From positions 1 through 64,000 of the forward strand of contig NZ_POIZ01000083.1 of the NCBI RefSeq assembly GCF_002960425.1: 64,000 nt of DNA, read 5' to 3'. The notes beneath the pieces are model-generated. The model worked only from the letters and a program-made list of their open reading frames with translations. It did no database searches and was not told the DNA's origin. This DNA is from Streptococcus suis. GTDB lineage: Bacteria; Bacillota; Bacilli; Lactobacillales; Streptococcaceae. Made by a program: the position numbers and the translations under genes. Shown here piece after piece: positions 47,417 through 56,430 of this stretch (its first letter is position 1; every line of letters begins with the position of its first letter).

Positions 47417-50039
47417 ACCAGGTCTCACCTGCATTTTCATCTGCAATCAATGGGACAGACAGGGCAATGGCTGATTCCATGGTTTCTTTTACTAGTTTTT
47501 TTACAGTTCCCAATTCTGCTCTTGGTACTTCCAGAACTATCTCATCGTGCACCTGCAAAAGCATGCGTGTCGACAAACCTGCTTCTTCAATGGCCTTGTC
47601 CAAGTTAATCATAGCCACTTTGAGAATATCTGCGGCAGAACCTTGGATAGGGGAGTTGATGGCTGTCCGTTCCGCAAAATTACGGATATTGAAATTACGG
47701 GAATTGATTTCTGGCAATTCACGGCGACGTTTGTAAATAGTTTCTACATAGCCCTTATCACGCGCCTCACGAACAATGGTTTCCATGTAGTTCTTAATAC
47801 CTGGGAAGCGTTCAAAGTAGGTGTCAATGTATTCCTTGGCTTCCTTACGGCTAATACCCAAGTTGTTGGACAGACCAAAATCTGAAATCCCGTAAACCAC
47901 TCCAAAGTTGACTGCCTTGGCATTGCGGCGGTCATTTGCTGTCACATCTTCTGCTTTTTCAATGCCAAAGACCCGCATGGCAGTCGAGGTATGGATGTCT
48001 ACACCTTTTTGGAAGGCTTCAATCAAATGCTCATCCTTAGAAATATGGGCCAAGACCCGCAATTCAATCTGTGAATAATCCGATGCCAGAAGAAGGCTGT
48101 CTTCAAGCGATGGCACAAAGGCCTTGCGAATGAGTCGACCTTGTTCCAGACGGACTGGGATATTTTGCAGGTTAGGATCTGTCGAGGACAAGCGACCTGT
48201 TTGGGTCAAATCCTGTACATAACGGGTATGGATCTTGCCGTCTTCTAAAATGGCATCCTGTAAACCGATCACATAGGTTGATTGCAACTTGGTAATCTGA
48301 CGGTAGTCCAAAATCTTGGAAACAACTGGAGCGATTGGCGCCAGACGTTCTAAAACATCCACTGCCGTCGAATAGCCTGTCTTGGTTTTCTTGGTGTATT
48401 CCAAAGGCAAGCCCATGTCTTCAAAAAGAATAGTTCCCAGTTGTTTCGGCGAATTGATATTAAACTCCTGACCTGCCAACTCATAGATTTCCTTGGTTAG
48501 CTGTTCAATCAAGACTTCATTTTCAGCCTGCATGGTCTGCAAGGTTTCTTTTTGAACCTTGATTCCTGTGATTTCCATCTTGGCTAGGACATTTGCCAGA
48601 GGCAATTCCATGTCAAAAAGAAGGGAAATTTGCTGGTTTTCTTCCAGTTTTTCGAGCATGACTGCTTCGGTTTCAATAAGGACTTGTAGTTTATTGGCAA
48701 GATGAGGGAAGAAATCTTCTCGGGCAGGCAGAGCCAATTTTGCCCCCTTGCCATAGACTACTTCGTCGGGAACTAAACGAGTTTGACCATAAAGGTTGGC
48801 AATAGTGGTGATGGCATTGTCTTCGACTGTTGACAGGAGGTACTTTGCCAGACGGCTGTCAAAGCTAGCCAATGGCAAGTCCAAACCCTGGCGGGCAAGG
48901 AGGACTTTTCCACGCTTGAAGTCATAGGTTTTGATAGTCTGGCTTTCCAAGAACTGGCGTAAAATTGGGTTATCGAGGAGTTCTGGTCCTCCGACATAAA
49001 TCTGCTCCTTGTCTCCCCAAGCTAGTCCTATCAAGTCTTCTCGGTGGTAGTTTTCACCCAAGATTTCAAAATAGAAAAATTGATCTGCGCGTAGCATGCC
49101 CTCAGTCAATTCGGTGACAGTTTGAAACTCGACTGCAGGAAGTTCTTCCTCAGCGCTAGTTCCCAACTGGGCCCGCAACTGCTTGAAGCCCATGTCATCG
49201 TAGAATTGACCGAGTTCTTCTACCTTGGGACCTTCATAGATCAGGTCATCCAGTCCAATTTCAATAGGAGCATTGGTATCAATGGTGGCAAGGGTCCGAG
49301 ATAGAAATGCCTGCTCCTTATCAGCAATCAGGTTTTCTTTCATCTTGGACGCCTTCATGCTGTCGATGTTTTCGTAAATACCGTCCAGTGACCCGTGTTC
49401 CATCAGGAGTTTGAGGCCTGTTTTTTCACCGATTTTGGTCACACCTGGGATGTTATCGGACTTATCGCCCATGAGGGCTTTGAGGTCGATAAACTGAGCG
49501 GGGGTGATACCCATTTTTTCCATGAGGTTGGCTGGGGTAAATTCTTCGAATTCGGCAACGCCTTTCTTGGAAATCTCGACAACGGTATTTTCGTCTGTCA
49601 GCTGAATCAAGTCCTTGTCACCGCTGACAATGGTCACATCAAAGGGAATGTCTGTCCGCTCTGCCATTTTGTCCAAGGTACCGATAATATCGTCTGCCTC
49701 GTACTGAGCTAACTCATAGTGCTTGACCCCCATGGCATCCAACATCTGACGAATGAAAGGAAACTGCTCGCGGAACTCGTCGGGCGTCTTGGCACGGCCC
49801 GCCTTGTAATCGGCGTACATCTCGGTACGGAAGGTGGTCTTGCCGGCGTCAAAAGCCACCAGGATGTGGGTCGGCTCAATCCGCTTCATCATGTGGTCCA
49901 GCATGAGATTGAAGCCGTAAATGGCATTGGTATGCAGACCATTGGCATTCTTGAAGCGGTCAATTTGATTATATAGTGCAAAGAAGGCACGGAAGGCTAC
50001 CGAAGAGCCATCAATGAGTAATAATTTATTTTTTTTCAT
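47403..50039 (-). CDS. polA: DNA polymerase I
   Basis: 878-residue repair/replication polymerase that removes RNA primers and fills gaps. N-terminal 5' nuclease (LLIDGSSVAFRAFFAL, YEADDIIGT), a central 3'-5' exonuclease-like domain that seems to lack the catalytic acidic set, and the polymerase motifs A DYSQIELR, B RRNAKAVNFGVVYG and C QVHDEIV. ATG at 50039. A short gap then separates it from a small membrane protein gene upstream. Confidence 0.96.
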   Translation of the reverse strand: MKKNKLLLIDGSSVAFRAFFALYNQIDRFKNANGLHTNAIYGFNLMLDHMMKRIEPTHILVAFDAGKTTFRTEMYADYKAGRAKTPDEFREQFPFIRQMLDAMGVKHYELAQYEADDIIGTLDKMAERTDIPFDVTIVSGDKDLIQLTDENTVVEISKKGVAEFEEFTPANLMEKMGITPAQFIDLKALMGDKSDNIPGVTKIGEKTGLKLLMEHGSLDGIYENIDSMKASKMKENLIADKEQAFLSRTLATIDTNAPIEIGLDDLIYEGPKVEELGQFYDDMGFKQLRAQLGTSAEEELPAVEFQTVTELTEGMLRADQFFYFEILGENYHREDLIGLAWGDKEQIYVGGPELLDNPILRQFLESQTIKTYDFKRGKVLLARQGLDLPLASFDSRLAKYLLSTVEDNAITTIANLYGQTRLVPDEVVYGKGAKLALPAREDFFPHLANKLQVLIETEAVMLEKLEENQQISLLFDMELPLANVLAKMEITGIKVQKETLQTMQAENEVLIEQLTKEIYELAGQEFNINSPKQLGTILFEDMGLPLEYTKKTKTGYSTAVDVLERLAPIAPVVSKILDYRQITKLQSTYVIGLQDAILEDGKIHTRYVQDLTQTGRLSSTDPNLQNIPVRLEQGRLIRKAFVPSLEDSLLLASDYSQIELRVLAHISKDEHLIEAFQKGVDIHTSTAMRVFGIEKAEDVTANDRRNAKAVNFGVVYGISDFGLSNNLGISRKEAKEYIDTYFERFPGIKNYMETIVREARDKGYVETIYKRRRELPEINSRNFNIRNFAERTAINSPIQGSAADILKVAMINLDKAIEEAGLSTRMLLQVHDEIVLEVPRAELGTVKKLVKETMESAIALSVPLIADENAGETWYEAK

Positions 50040-50111
50040 GACTCTATTATAGCATGCTTTATCTGTTTTGGTATCCGAGAGTATTGGGAATGAAAAAGAG
50101 CAGGAAATTTC

Positions 50112-50558
50112 CTACTCTTTGATAGAATTTTCTCGTCTTTCATGCCACAGTCGTGCTACATTGAAAAGAAATGAAATCGTCGCCACTACTAAAAAGAGAA
50201 TAATTGCCCCGATGACATGATAGGTAATGTAAAGAGGCAAGGCGTGGGTATCTCCAGTAAAATCCGTTCGCCCTCTCAGAGGAAGACCGTCTGCCAGAGC
50301 AACTTGGAGAAAATAAACTGCTGGACAAGCTGATAAATAGGAAAGGCAGAGGATAATCCATTTTTTTGTAGAAAACATCACCCCTCCAACAAAGGGTAGA
50401 AAAAATGCAATCAAGGGAATTCCAAATAATACTATCGTGATAAACGCTATCATTCTCCCTTCCCACTCTAAAAAAGCAAAAAGGACTAAAACATAGGATG
50501 CATAATACAGTATCATCAATATAGTGTTCAATAGTGTAAATAGTGTATTATTTTTCAT
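50112..50558 (-). CDS. Small membrane protein, unknown
   Basis: 148 residues with four hydrophobic segments. ATG at 50558 with AAAGGAC, 10 bp after the stop of the large ABC permease, so probably the last gene of that operon. No family recognised. Confidence 0.6.
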   Translation of the reverse strand: MKNNTLFTLLNTILMILYYASYVLVLFAFLEWEGRMIAFITIVLFGIPLIAFFLPFVGGVMFSTKKWIILCLSYLSACPAVYFLQVALADGLPLRGRTDFTGDTHALPLYITYHVIGAIILFLVVATISFLFNVARLWHERRENSIKE

Positions 50559-50568
50559 TTTGTCCTTT

Positions 50569-53500
50569 CTATTCGTTAGACTTGAGTGCTTCCAGCATAT
50601 CCACCTTTCTTAGATGATGGTTGACATAGATGCCAAGGGCTGCCAAAATACCAACAATAGCTATCACTGGAATGACGTAAACTTCAAGGCTGACTGCTGG
50701 ATTGAAACGAATGCTGTCCGAACCAATCATGGCAAGAAGAAGCTTGTGAAGGTAGATACCTCCAATCAGCCCAAGCCCCATACCAATCAAGGAAAGAACC
50801 ATAGTTTCCCTATAAATATAGAGGGTCACTTCCTTATTATGGAAGCCCAGAACTTTTATGGTCGATAGTTCTCGAATACGCTCTGACATATTGATGATGG
50901 TCAGGTTGTAGAGGATAACCAGACCAAGCAGGATAGACAGGACCACCAAGATAGTCATAATGGTCTGTAGTGAGCCTGCAATAGTGGTCAGCATGGACAT
51001 GAGGGAGGTGTTTTGCACCAGACTTCTGACCGCTGGCATGGCTAGCAGCTGGCTAGAAATCGTTTGAACATGGCTGGTCTGGTCATTTTTTAACTGCACC
51101 AGATAGGCATTGGCAGTCTTTTGCTTGCCAGTCACTTGCTCGTAATAACCTCTGGTCATATAGATAAAGTGTCCTGCATACATATCCGCCACAGCAGCGA
51201 CCCTGACCGGCACTTCCTTATCCTCCAAGGTCAGCGATAGCTTGTCTCCGACTGTCACACCGTAGATAGCTGCGAGTTTTTCCGTGAGGACAATACCCCT
51301 GCCACTCAGTTGAATAGGCTGACCAGATGACGTTTCAAGACTGACTAGATTTCCTAGATCCTGACGGTCTGAAATAAAGAGGCTGATCGATACATTCTTT
51401 CTTTGGCCATTTGTCTCCACTGTTTGATGGAGTTGTTCAAAAGCCACTGGCAAGGATTGACCAACTTGGTTTGACTGGAGAAAATCTGTTAAATCATCTA
51501 AATCCTTCTCCTCTGCTCTGCTATTTTCCACTACCAACATATCATAATGGATCAGCTCCCCAAACTGCCGTTGGACAACCCCTGAGATAGAGGAACGAAT
51601 GCCTAGACCGCCAAAGAGGAGGGCGACTGTCCCTGCCACACCAAAGATGGTCATGAGCATGCGGAGCTTGTAGCGGAAGATGTTTCGGGCAGTCACCTTG
51701 TGGGTAAAGCTCAAGCGGGACCAGATGGCTGGCCATTTTTCTAGCCAAATGCTGGAGCCAGCAGCGGGAGGTTTTGGAAGGAGGAGCTGGGCTGGCTTCT
51801 CTGTCAATTCTCTCCGAGCTACCAAATAGGCAGGGAGGACGGATGAAATCAGAGAAAGTAAGAGGGCCAGACCTGTCCAAAGTGGATAAAAATGAAGCTG
51901 GGCAGACCCGATGACTGTCGTCTGGGTGATAATGCTTGAAATAATAGGCGATAGGACAAGATTCCCCATCAGTATGCCGACAAAGGTACCAACTAGGCCT
52001 GCTGCTAGTCCATAAAGGATAAACTTAGCCATAACCTGACCATTGGTATAGCCAAGTGCCTTGAAGAGCCCTGACTGGGTCCTCTCTTCATCGACAAATC
52101 GGGCCATGGTGGTAAAGGTAACCAGAGCTGCGACCAGATAGAGAACTACTGGAAAGACATTGCCTACTGCCGCAATGGACTTAGTCGCATTACTATAGGT
52201 GGTGTAGCCATCTCCACCGGGGAGACTAGTCCGACTGTAAATCTGATAGGGAGATTTTTCTAATTTGCTCAAGTCAAATTTGGCCTGGGCAATCTCTGTT
52301 TGGGCTTGGCTGATTTCTTGGTTGGCTTCCGCTTGTTTTTCTGATAATTGGGATTGAGCCTGAGCTAATTCCTTGTCTGCTTCTTCCAATCGCAATTCTT
52401 CCTGACGCAGTTTCAAGTCAGAAGATTCTAATTGACTGACACCCCACTCATAATCTGAAACGCCCTTTTGATAGGCTGCCAGACCTTGCTCATACTGCCC
52501 CAAACCTGATTGGTAGTGGGCCAAACCAGTCTGGTATTCCTGATTCCAGATGTTGTAGTCAGCTAGGTTTGTTTCATATTCTGCAACTTTTGATTGGTAA
52601 TAATCATAGTTATTGATATAGTCTTGGTTGGCTTGGTCATAGTTAGCTTCCAGTTGATCTAAGCGAGCTTTTTCTGCGTCCAAGGCTTCCTGTCTAGCTA
52701 ATAAGTCAGGATGGTCAGATAAGGTCTGTCCAGCCTGAACCTGACTGGCAATCAACTGATTTAAACCTTGTTGATTTTGGTACCAATCGGCACGACCAGT
52801 TGAAATTTGTGAAGCTGTCTGACTGAGTTGGGCATTTTGCCCATCCAGTTCCTGCTTGGCATTTTCCAAGCGCTGAGCAGTTTCAAGTAGACCCTCGTGG
52901 CTTCCATCCAAAAAAGATTTAGTTTGGTCTAATTTAGCCTTCTGGCTGTCCAGCTCTTTCTTGCTTTCTTCTAGCTGGAACTTGGTTTGTAATAATTGAG
53001 CAAGAGTTGCTCGCAATTCCATTTCCGACTGAACAAGCTTTGCCCGTCCACGCGCAAATTCACTGCGACCGCTTGCTGCTTGCTCCTGACCAGTCGCCAG
53101 GTCTTCTGCTGCTTGGTCCAGCTGGCTTTGAGCTTGAGCAATGTCTTCTTCACCCTTAGCAATCTCTGTCTGCCCTTCTACCTGAATGGTTTCCAACCGC
53201 TGTTCATCATTATCTGCCAATAACTTTTCCAAGTCTTCTTGGTGTTGGTCCAGTTTCTCCTGATAGGCCTGACTGTAGTAAGGCAAATTTGCCAAATCAT
53301 CATAGACAATTCTAGCTATGGTATAAACATCAGATTGAAAAACTTCCTCCGAAACAACTCCATATCCTGTCAACTGACCATCTCCACTTGCGGCCATGCC
53401 CATGGTTTCATTGTCCCAAATTTCCGCCGAAGCTACGAAACCAACAACTGTAAAAGTCGTTTGGGTCAGGATGGTGCCATCCTTGTCAGGCTCAGTTACT

Positions 53501-53934
53501 TGAAATGGATCTCCCACTTTATAGCTTTCTTGTAAGGAAGGAGACAGAGCAATTTGCCCCTTTTGACTGGGCAATTTCCCTTCTAGCAATTTATAGGTGG
53601 AAATAGATTTTGGAGCTGAAAAAAGCCGAATCGCAGTCTGATTTTTCTTAGCAACCACATCCTTAAAATAGCTAGCCTCTACTGTCGCACCTTTAATGGA
53701 TGCCAATTCATCCATGTCAGCCTGACTGATACCCAGACCAGAAACGACTGCCAAATCCATAGTTTTCTGGTCAGTAATATAGGCTTGGGCAGTCCTTTCC
53801 ATATTGGGAGCTGTCACTTTTAGACCTGTCAGAGCTAGGGCTCCCAGCATCATCAGGCTAAATAGGGACAGAAAACGCCCCTTGGAAGAAAGGAGGGATT
53901 GCCTCATATCCTTCCAGTAGATTTTCTTTTTCAT
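50569..53934 (-). CDS. Large FtsX-family ABC permease with coiled-coil outer domain
   Basis: 1,121 residues. One N-terminal helix (about 18-40), an outer domain of about 570 residues rich in Gln/Ala/Leu coiled coil, three membrane helices with VDEERTQSGLFKALGYTNGQV, then a second FtsX unit with TIKVLGFHNKEVTLYIYRETM. The coil includes a run of seven-residue units with a Tyr/Gly pattern (YQSGLGQYEQGLAAYQKG). ATG at 53934 with GGGGGAG; the GTG at 53946 overlaps the ATPase stop. Such MacB-like permeases handle peptides, lipids or cell-wall stress signals. Substrate unknown. Confidence 0.85.
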   Translation of the reverse strand: MKKKIYWKDMRQSLLSSKGRFLSLFSLMMLGALALTGLKVTAPNMERTAQAYITDQKTMDLAVVSGLGISQADMDELASIKGATVEASYFKDVVAKKNQTAIRLFSAPKSISTYKLLEGKLPSQKGQIALSPSLQESYKVGDPFQVTEPDKDGTILTQTTFTVVGFVASAEIWDNETMGMAASGDGQLTGYGVVSEEVFQSDVYTIARIVYDDLANLPYYSQAYQEKLDQHQEDLEKLLADNDEQRLETIQVEGQTEIAKGEEDIAQAQSQLDQAAEDLATGQEQAASGRSEFARGRAKLVQSEMELRATLAQLLQTKFQLEESKKELDSQKAKLDQTKSFLDGSHEGLLETAQRLENAKQELDGQNAQLSQTASQISTGRADWYQNQQGLNQLIASQVQAGQTLSDHPDLLARQEALDAEKARLDQLEANYDQANQDYINNYDYYQSKVAEYETNLADYNIWNQEYQTGLAHYQSGLGQYEQGLAAYQKGVSDYEWGVSQLESSDLKLRQEELRLEEADKELAQAQSQLSEKQAEANQEISQAQTEIAQAKFDLSKLEKSPYQIYSRTSLPGGDGYTTYSNATKSIAAVGNVFPVVLYLVAALVTFTTMARFVDEERTQSGLFKALGYTNGQVMAKFILYGLAAGLVGTFVGILMGNLVLSPIISSIITQTTVIGSAQLHFYPLWTGLALLLSLISSVLPAYLVARRELTEKPAQLLLPKPPAAGSSIWLEKWPAIWSRLSFTHKVTARNIFRYKLRMLMTIFGVAGTVALLFGGLGIRSSISGVVQRQFGELIHYDMLVVENSRAEEKDLDDLTDFLQSNQVGQSLPVAFEQLHQTVETNGQRKNVSISLFISDRQDLGNLVSLETSSGQPIQLSGRGIVLTEKLAAIYGVTVGDKLSLTLEDKEVPVRVAAVADMYAGHFIYMTRGYYEQVTGKQKTANAYLVQLKNDQTSHVQTISSQLLAMPAVRSLVQNTSLMSMLTTIAGSLQTIMTILVVLSILLGLVILYNLTIINMSERIRELSTIKVLGFHNKEVTLYIYRETMVLSLIGMGLGLIGGIYLHKLLLAMIGSDSIRFNPAVSLEVYVIPVIAIVGILAALGIYVNHHLRKVDMLEALKSNE

Positions 53935-53945
53935 ATGCTCCCCCA

Positions 53946-54647
53946 CTAATATTCTAAACTAGCGATGTCCTGTGGATCTGCATTCAGCTCTACCGAATGC
54001 ACGCGGGCATCCCGCATCCGAATCACTCGGTCCGCAATAGGAGCCAGTGAGCTATTGTGGGTCACGATAATCACCGTAGCTCCTTGCTTGCGGGACATAT
54101 CTTGCAGGATTTGCAAGACCTGCTTACCAGTTTGGTAGTCCAAAGCCCCAGTCGGTTCATCACAGAGGAGAATTTTAGGCTTTTTGGCAACGGCACGGGC
54201 AATGGCCACCCGTTGTTGTTCACCGCCTGAAAGCTGGGCGGGGAAATTATTGATACGGTGACCAAGTCCGACCTGTTCCAAGACTTCCTCGGCATCCAAG
54301 GCATCCTTGACAATTTCTGCTGCCAGTTCCACATTTTCCTTGGCAGTCAAATTGGCAACCAGATTATAAAATTGAAAGACAAAGCCAACATCATCTCGGC
54401 GGTAGTTGGTCAATTCATGACTGGACAGCTTGGCGATGTCCACACCGTCAATCCAAACCTCTCCCTCGTCATTGCTGTCCATGCCTCCTAAGATATTGAG
54501 AAGCGTGGACTTGCCAGCACCAGATGAGCCAAGAATGATAACCAGCTCACCCTGCTCAATTTCAAAGGACACACCCTCATTGGCCACAATGGTGGCATCC
54601 CCCATTTGGTAGTATTTTGACGAATTCTTTACTTGGATGTAGGACAT
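53946..54647 (-). CDS. ABC ATPase partner of the FtsX permease
   Basis: 233-residue MacB/LolD-type ATPase: Walker [10 protein letters not shown], signature LSGGEQQR, Walker [14 protein letters not shown]-loop IVTHNSS. The start is ATG at 54647 with GAGG upstream. The TAG stop is 12 bp from the next start. Its promoter probably lies before 55073. Confidence 0.9.
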   Translation of the reverse strand: MSYIQVKNSSKYYQMGDATIVANEGVSFEIEQGELVIILGSSGAGKSTLLNILGGMDSNDEGEVWIDGVDIAKLSSHELTNYRRDDVGFVFQFYNLVANLTAKENVELAAEIVKDALDAEEVLEQVGLGHRINNFPAQLSGGEQQRVAIARAVAKKPKILLCDEPTGALDYQTGKQVLQILQDMSRKQGATVIIVTHNSSLAPIADRVIRMRDARVHSVELNADPQDIASLEY

Positions 54648-54737
54648 GGCACACCTCGCTTCTTCTCTTCCTAACAACTATATTCTTATACTTTATTATA
54701 GCACAAAAGAGGGATTGTCACCCTCTCTGATCATCTA

Positions 54738-55073
54738 TTATATTTGGGCAATAGCAGAGCCACCATAGAGTTTCAATTCTTCTCTGATGGTCTGGTAGTA
54801 GTAGCGATCAAAGGCCTGCCAAGCCTGCCTGCTTTTCTCACTCAATCGCAGATCGCCCAGTCCAACCAAAAAACTGGTCGAACGATAAAACTTCTCAATC
54901 GCAATCAGTTCTGAATTGGTGACCGACCTGGCCTCCGACAATAGGCGTGTCGTCTCTGTCAGATTATGCTGGAACCGTTGTTCATCAACTGTCCCCCGCT
55001 TGTCTGCTTGAAAGGCCTGATTCAAGTCTTGAATGAGGGCCAAAACGTCTTGAATAATTTGTGTCTTTTCCAT
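54738..55073 (-). CDS. Small all-helical protein, possible bacteriocin-immunity type
   Basis: 111 residues, four predicted helices, soluble, no membrane segment (EKTQIIQDVLALIQDLNQAF, NSELIAIEKFYRSTSFLVG). ATG at 55073 with AAGGAGGG. The size and helix pattern recall small immunity proteins of class IIa bacteriocins, but I see no diagnostic motif. It precedes the ATPase/FtsX pair and follows the peptide gene, with its own promoter between. Confidence 0.5.
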   Translation of the reverse strand: MEKTQIIQDVLALIQDLNQAFQADKRGTVDEQRFQHNLTETTRLLSEARSVTNSELIAIEKFYRSTSFLVGLGDLRLSEKSRQAWQAFDRYYYQTIREELKLYGGSAIAQI

Positions 55074-55102
55074 AAAAGACCCTCCTTGTTTTCGATGAAT
55101 TT

Positions 55103-55131
55103 AGTATATCAAATTAGACAAAGATATACAA
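55103..55131 (-). promoter_or_regulatory. Promoter of the 111-aa gene and FtsX operon
   Basis: Minus strand TTGTAT (55126-55131), 17-bp spacer, TATACT (55103-55108), 30 bp before ATG 55073. Confidence 0.6.
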
Positions 55132-55136
55132 GTCCC

Positions 55137-55265
55137 TTACTTTTTCATAATATGAATTCCCCCAGGATCAAATCCGTCAGAAGTTCTCGTTACAATCCTC
55201 TTTACAGGAAAGATTACTATTGCGATTGCGAGAAACAGACACACAAATTTAACTATCCGTTTCAT
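55137..55265 (-). CDS. Secreted peptide precursor, 42 aa, candidate pheromone
   Basis: ATG at 55265 has AAAAAGGAGG 5 nt upstream; TAA at 55137. The peptide begins MKRIVKFVCLFLAIAIVIFP, a short basic N-terminus plus hydrophobic core like a Sec signal, and ends SDGFDPGGIHIMKK. It starts 33 bp after the stop of the XRE/TPR regulator on the same strand, the arrangement of PlcR-PapR, ComR-ComS and similar pairs in which a processed C-terminal peptide re-enters and binds the regulator. It is too short for normal gene finders. Translation and signalling are inferred. Confidence 0.65.
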   Translation of the reverse strand: MKRIVKFVCLFLAIAIVIFPVKRIVTRTSDGFDPGGIHIMKK

Positions 55266-55298
55266 ACATACCTCCTTTTTGATATAACTAATTTTTCA

Positions 55299-56171
55299 CT
55301 ATATTTCCTTACCCATTGTTACTAAAAAATTCTTCAATGACAAATATAACTTTGTATTTCCTTGTAACTTGTATAAAACTAGTGCCTGCTCATACAAATC
55401 TAAAACTTCATCTTCTCTCAATAAGCCTTTGCTGATATTCCCCAACAAACATAGTAAATCTGGCAATAAAAAACTACTATTATAAGCATTCAATTGGTTA
55501 ATCAGTTCTGTCACTTCATCTAAAGCTACGTTCGTCTGTTTCCGTTTTAGAAGAAATCTAGCATAATTGTAACCAATCTTTATATAGGCTTGAAAGTCGG
55601 TATTGATTGATAAATCAAGCTTATTCACCTCTGATTTTACATTGCTGACCAACTCCATATATTTGTCATCTTCACCAACTTCACCTAAAAAAATAGTGTA
55701 ACTGTTCAAAAAATCTAAATAAAAATAGTAATGAGGAGCGATAATAGCACTTAGTCTATCAAACTCTTTTGTCGCAAAATCTCTTTCATTGTATAGGTAA
55801 AATTGAACCAAGGTAAAAATATAGTCTAAATAGGCCTTATCTTCCTCATTCAATAAGTGTCTGCTTTTCACCTCTTTCACATACAATTGCTCTACAATTT
55901 CATAATTTCTGAGAAGCAATTGTTGGGAGAAAATAGTTCGTATTTTTCCAATGCTATGTCTACTTTCTTGAACAAATTCCTCAAAAAAATAATTCATAGT
56001 CACACCCAGCCTATTAGACAGTAGAAAAAGGATTTCCGATGAGGGAGAAAGGTTGGTATTTTCGATTCTACTAATCAAACTCTGCTCACAAATATCCTTA
56101 GCTAAGGCACTCTGAGTCAGTCCAAGTTCTTTTCTTCGTTGCTTAAAACGACTACCGCATATACTATTCAT
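55299..56171 (-). CDS. PlcR/TprA/Rgg-type XRE-TPR regulator, cassette A
   Basis: 290 residues. N-terminal helix-turn-helix LGLTQSALAKDICEQSLISRIE (about 19-40), then helical TPR-like repeats as in RRNPP peptide-responsive regulators. Start at ATG 56171 with GGAG 6 nt upstream; the TTG at 56183 is the GGAG region itself. It is paralogous to the gene at 62136. It is divergent from the ABC operon at 56431-59405, whose promoter is 90 bp away, and followed by the 42-aa peptide gene. It probably senses that peptide and controls the divergent operon. Confidence 0.82.
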   Translation of the reverse strand: MNSICGSRFKQRRKELGLTQSALAKDICEQSLISRIENTNLSPSSEILFLLSNRLGVTMNYFFEEFVQESRHSIGKIRTIFSQQLLLRNYEIVEQLYVKEVKSRHLLNEEDKAYLDYIFTLVQFYLYNERDFATKEFDRLSAIIAPHYYFYLDFLNSYTIFLGEVGEDDKYMELVSNVKSEVNKLDLSINTDFQAYIKIGYNYARFLLKRKQTNVALDEVTELINQLNAYNSSFLLPDLLCLLGNISKGLLREDEVLDLYEQALVLYKLQGNTKLYLSLKNFLVTMGKEI

Positions 56172-56255
56172 AACATACTCCAAATTTATTTAATAATATT
56201 ATACACTATTTAAAAATGAATTTCGTAATTTTTATATTAAATTTTTCATTTTTTA

Positions 56256-56284
56256 TTGACGATTTTCAGATGATTATATATAAT
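56256..56284 (+). promoter_or_regulatory. Promoter of the ABC operon at 56431-59405
   Basis: TTGACG (56256-56261), 17-bp spacer, TATAAT (56279-56284). About 140 nt of leader follow before the first gene, with a TAACCG..CGGTTA hairpin (56319-56348) and no ATG. A motif GAATTTCGTAATTTTTA (56218-56234) lies upstream. Confidence 0.75.
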
Positions 56285-56430
56285 AGTATATAGATAAGAT
56301 ATTCTGGCGATTTACGCTTAACCGATTATCAAAAACCAGTGACGGTTATTACTTAGCCTACTATTCAGGAACTATCTCTAGATAAAAATTAATACCTGCC
56401 CCTACAATCTCTTCTCTTTTGGAGGTATCT

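Noticed and set aside
55137-55265. Calling the 42-aa peptide ComS, SHP, PapR or PhrA
   Set aside because: Its C-terminus lacks the paired Trp of XIP, the hydrophobic end of SHP and the known PapR/PhrA heptapeptides.
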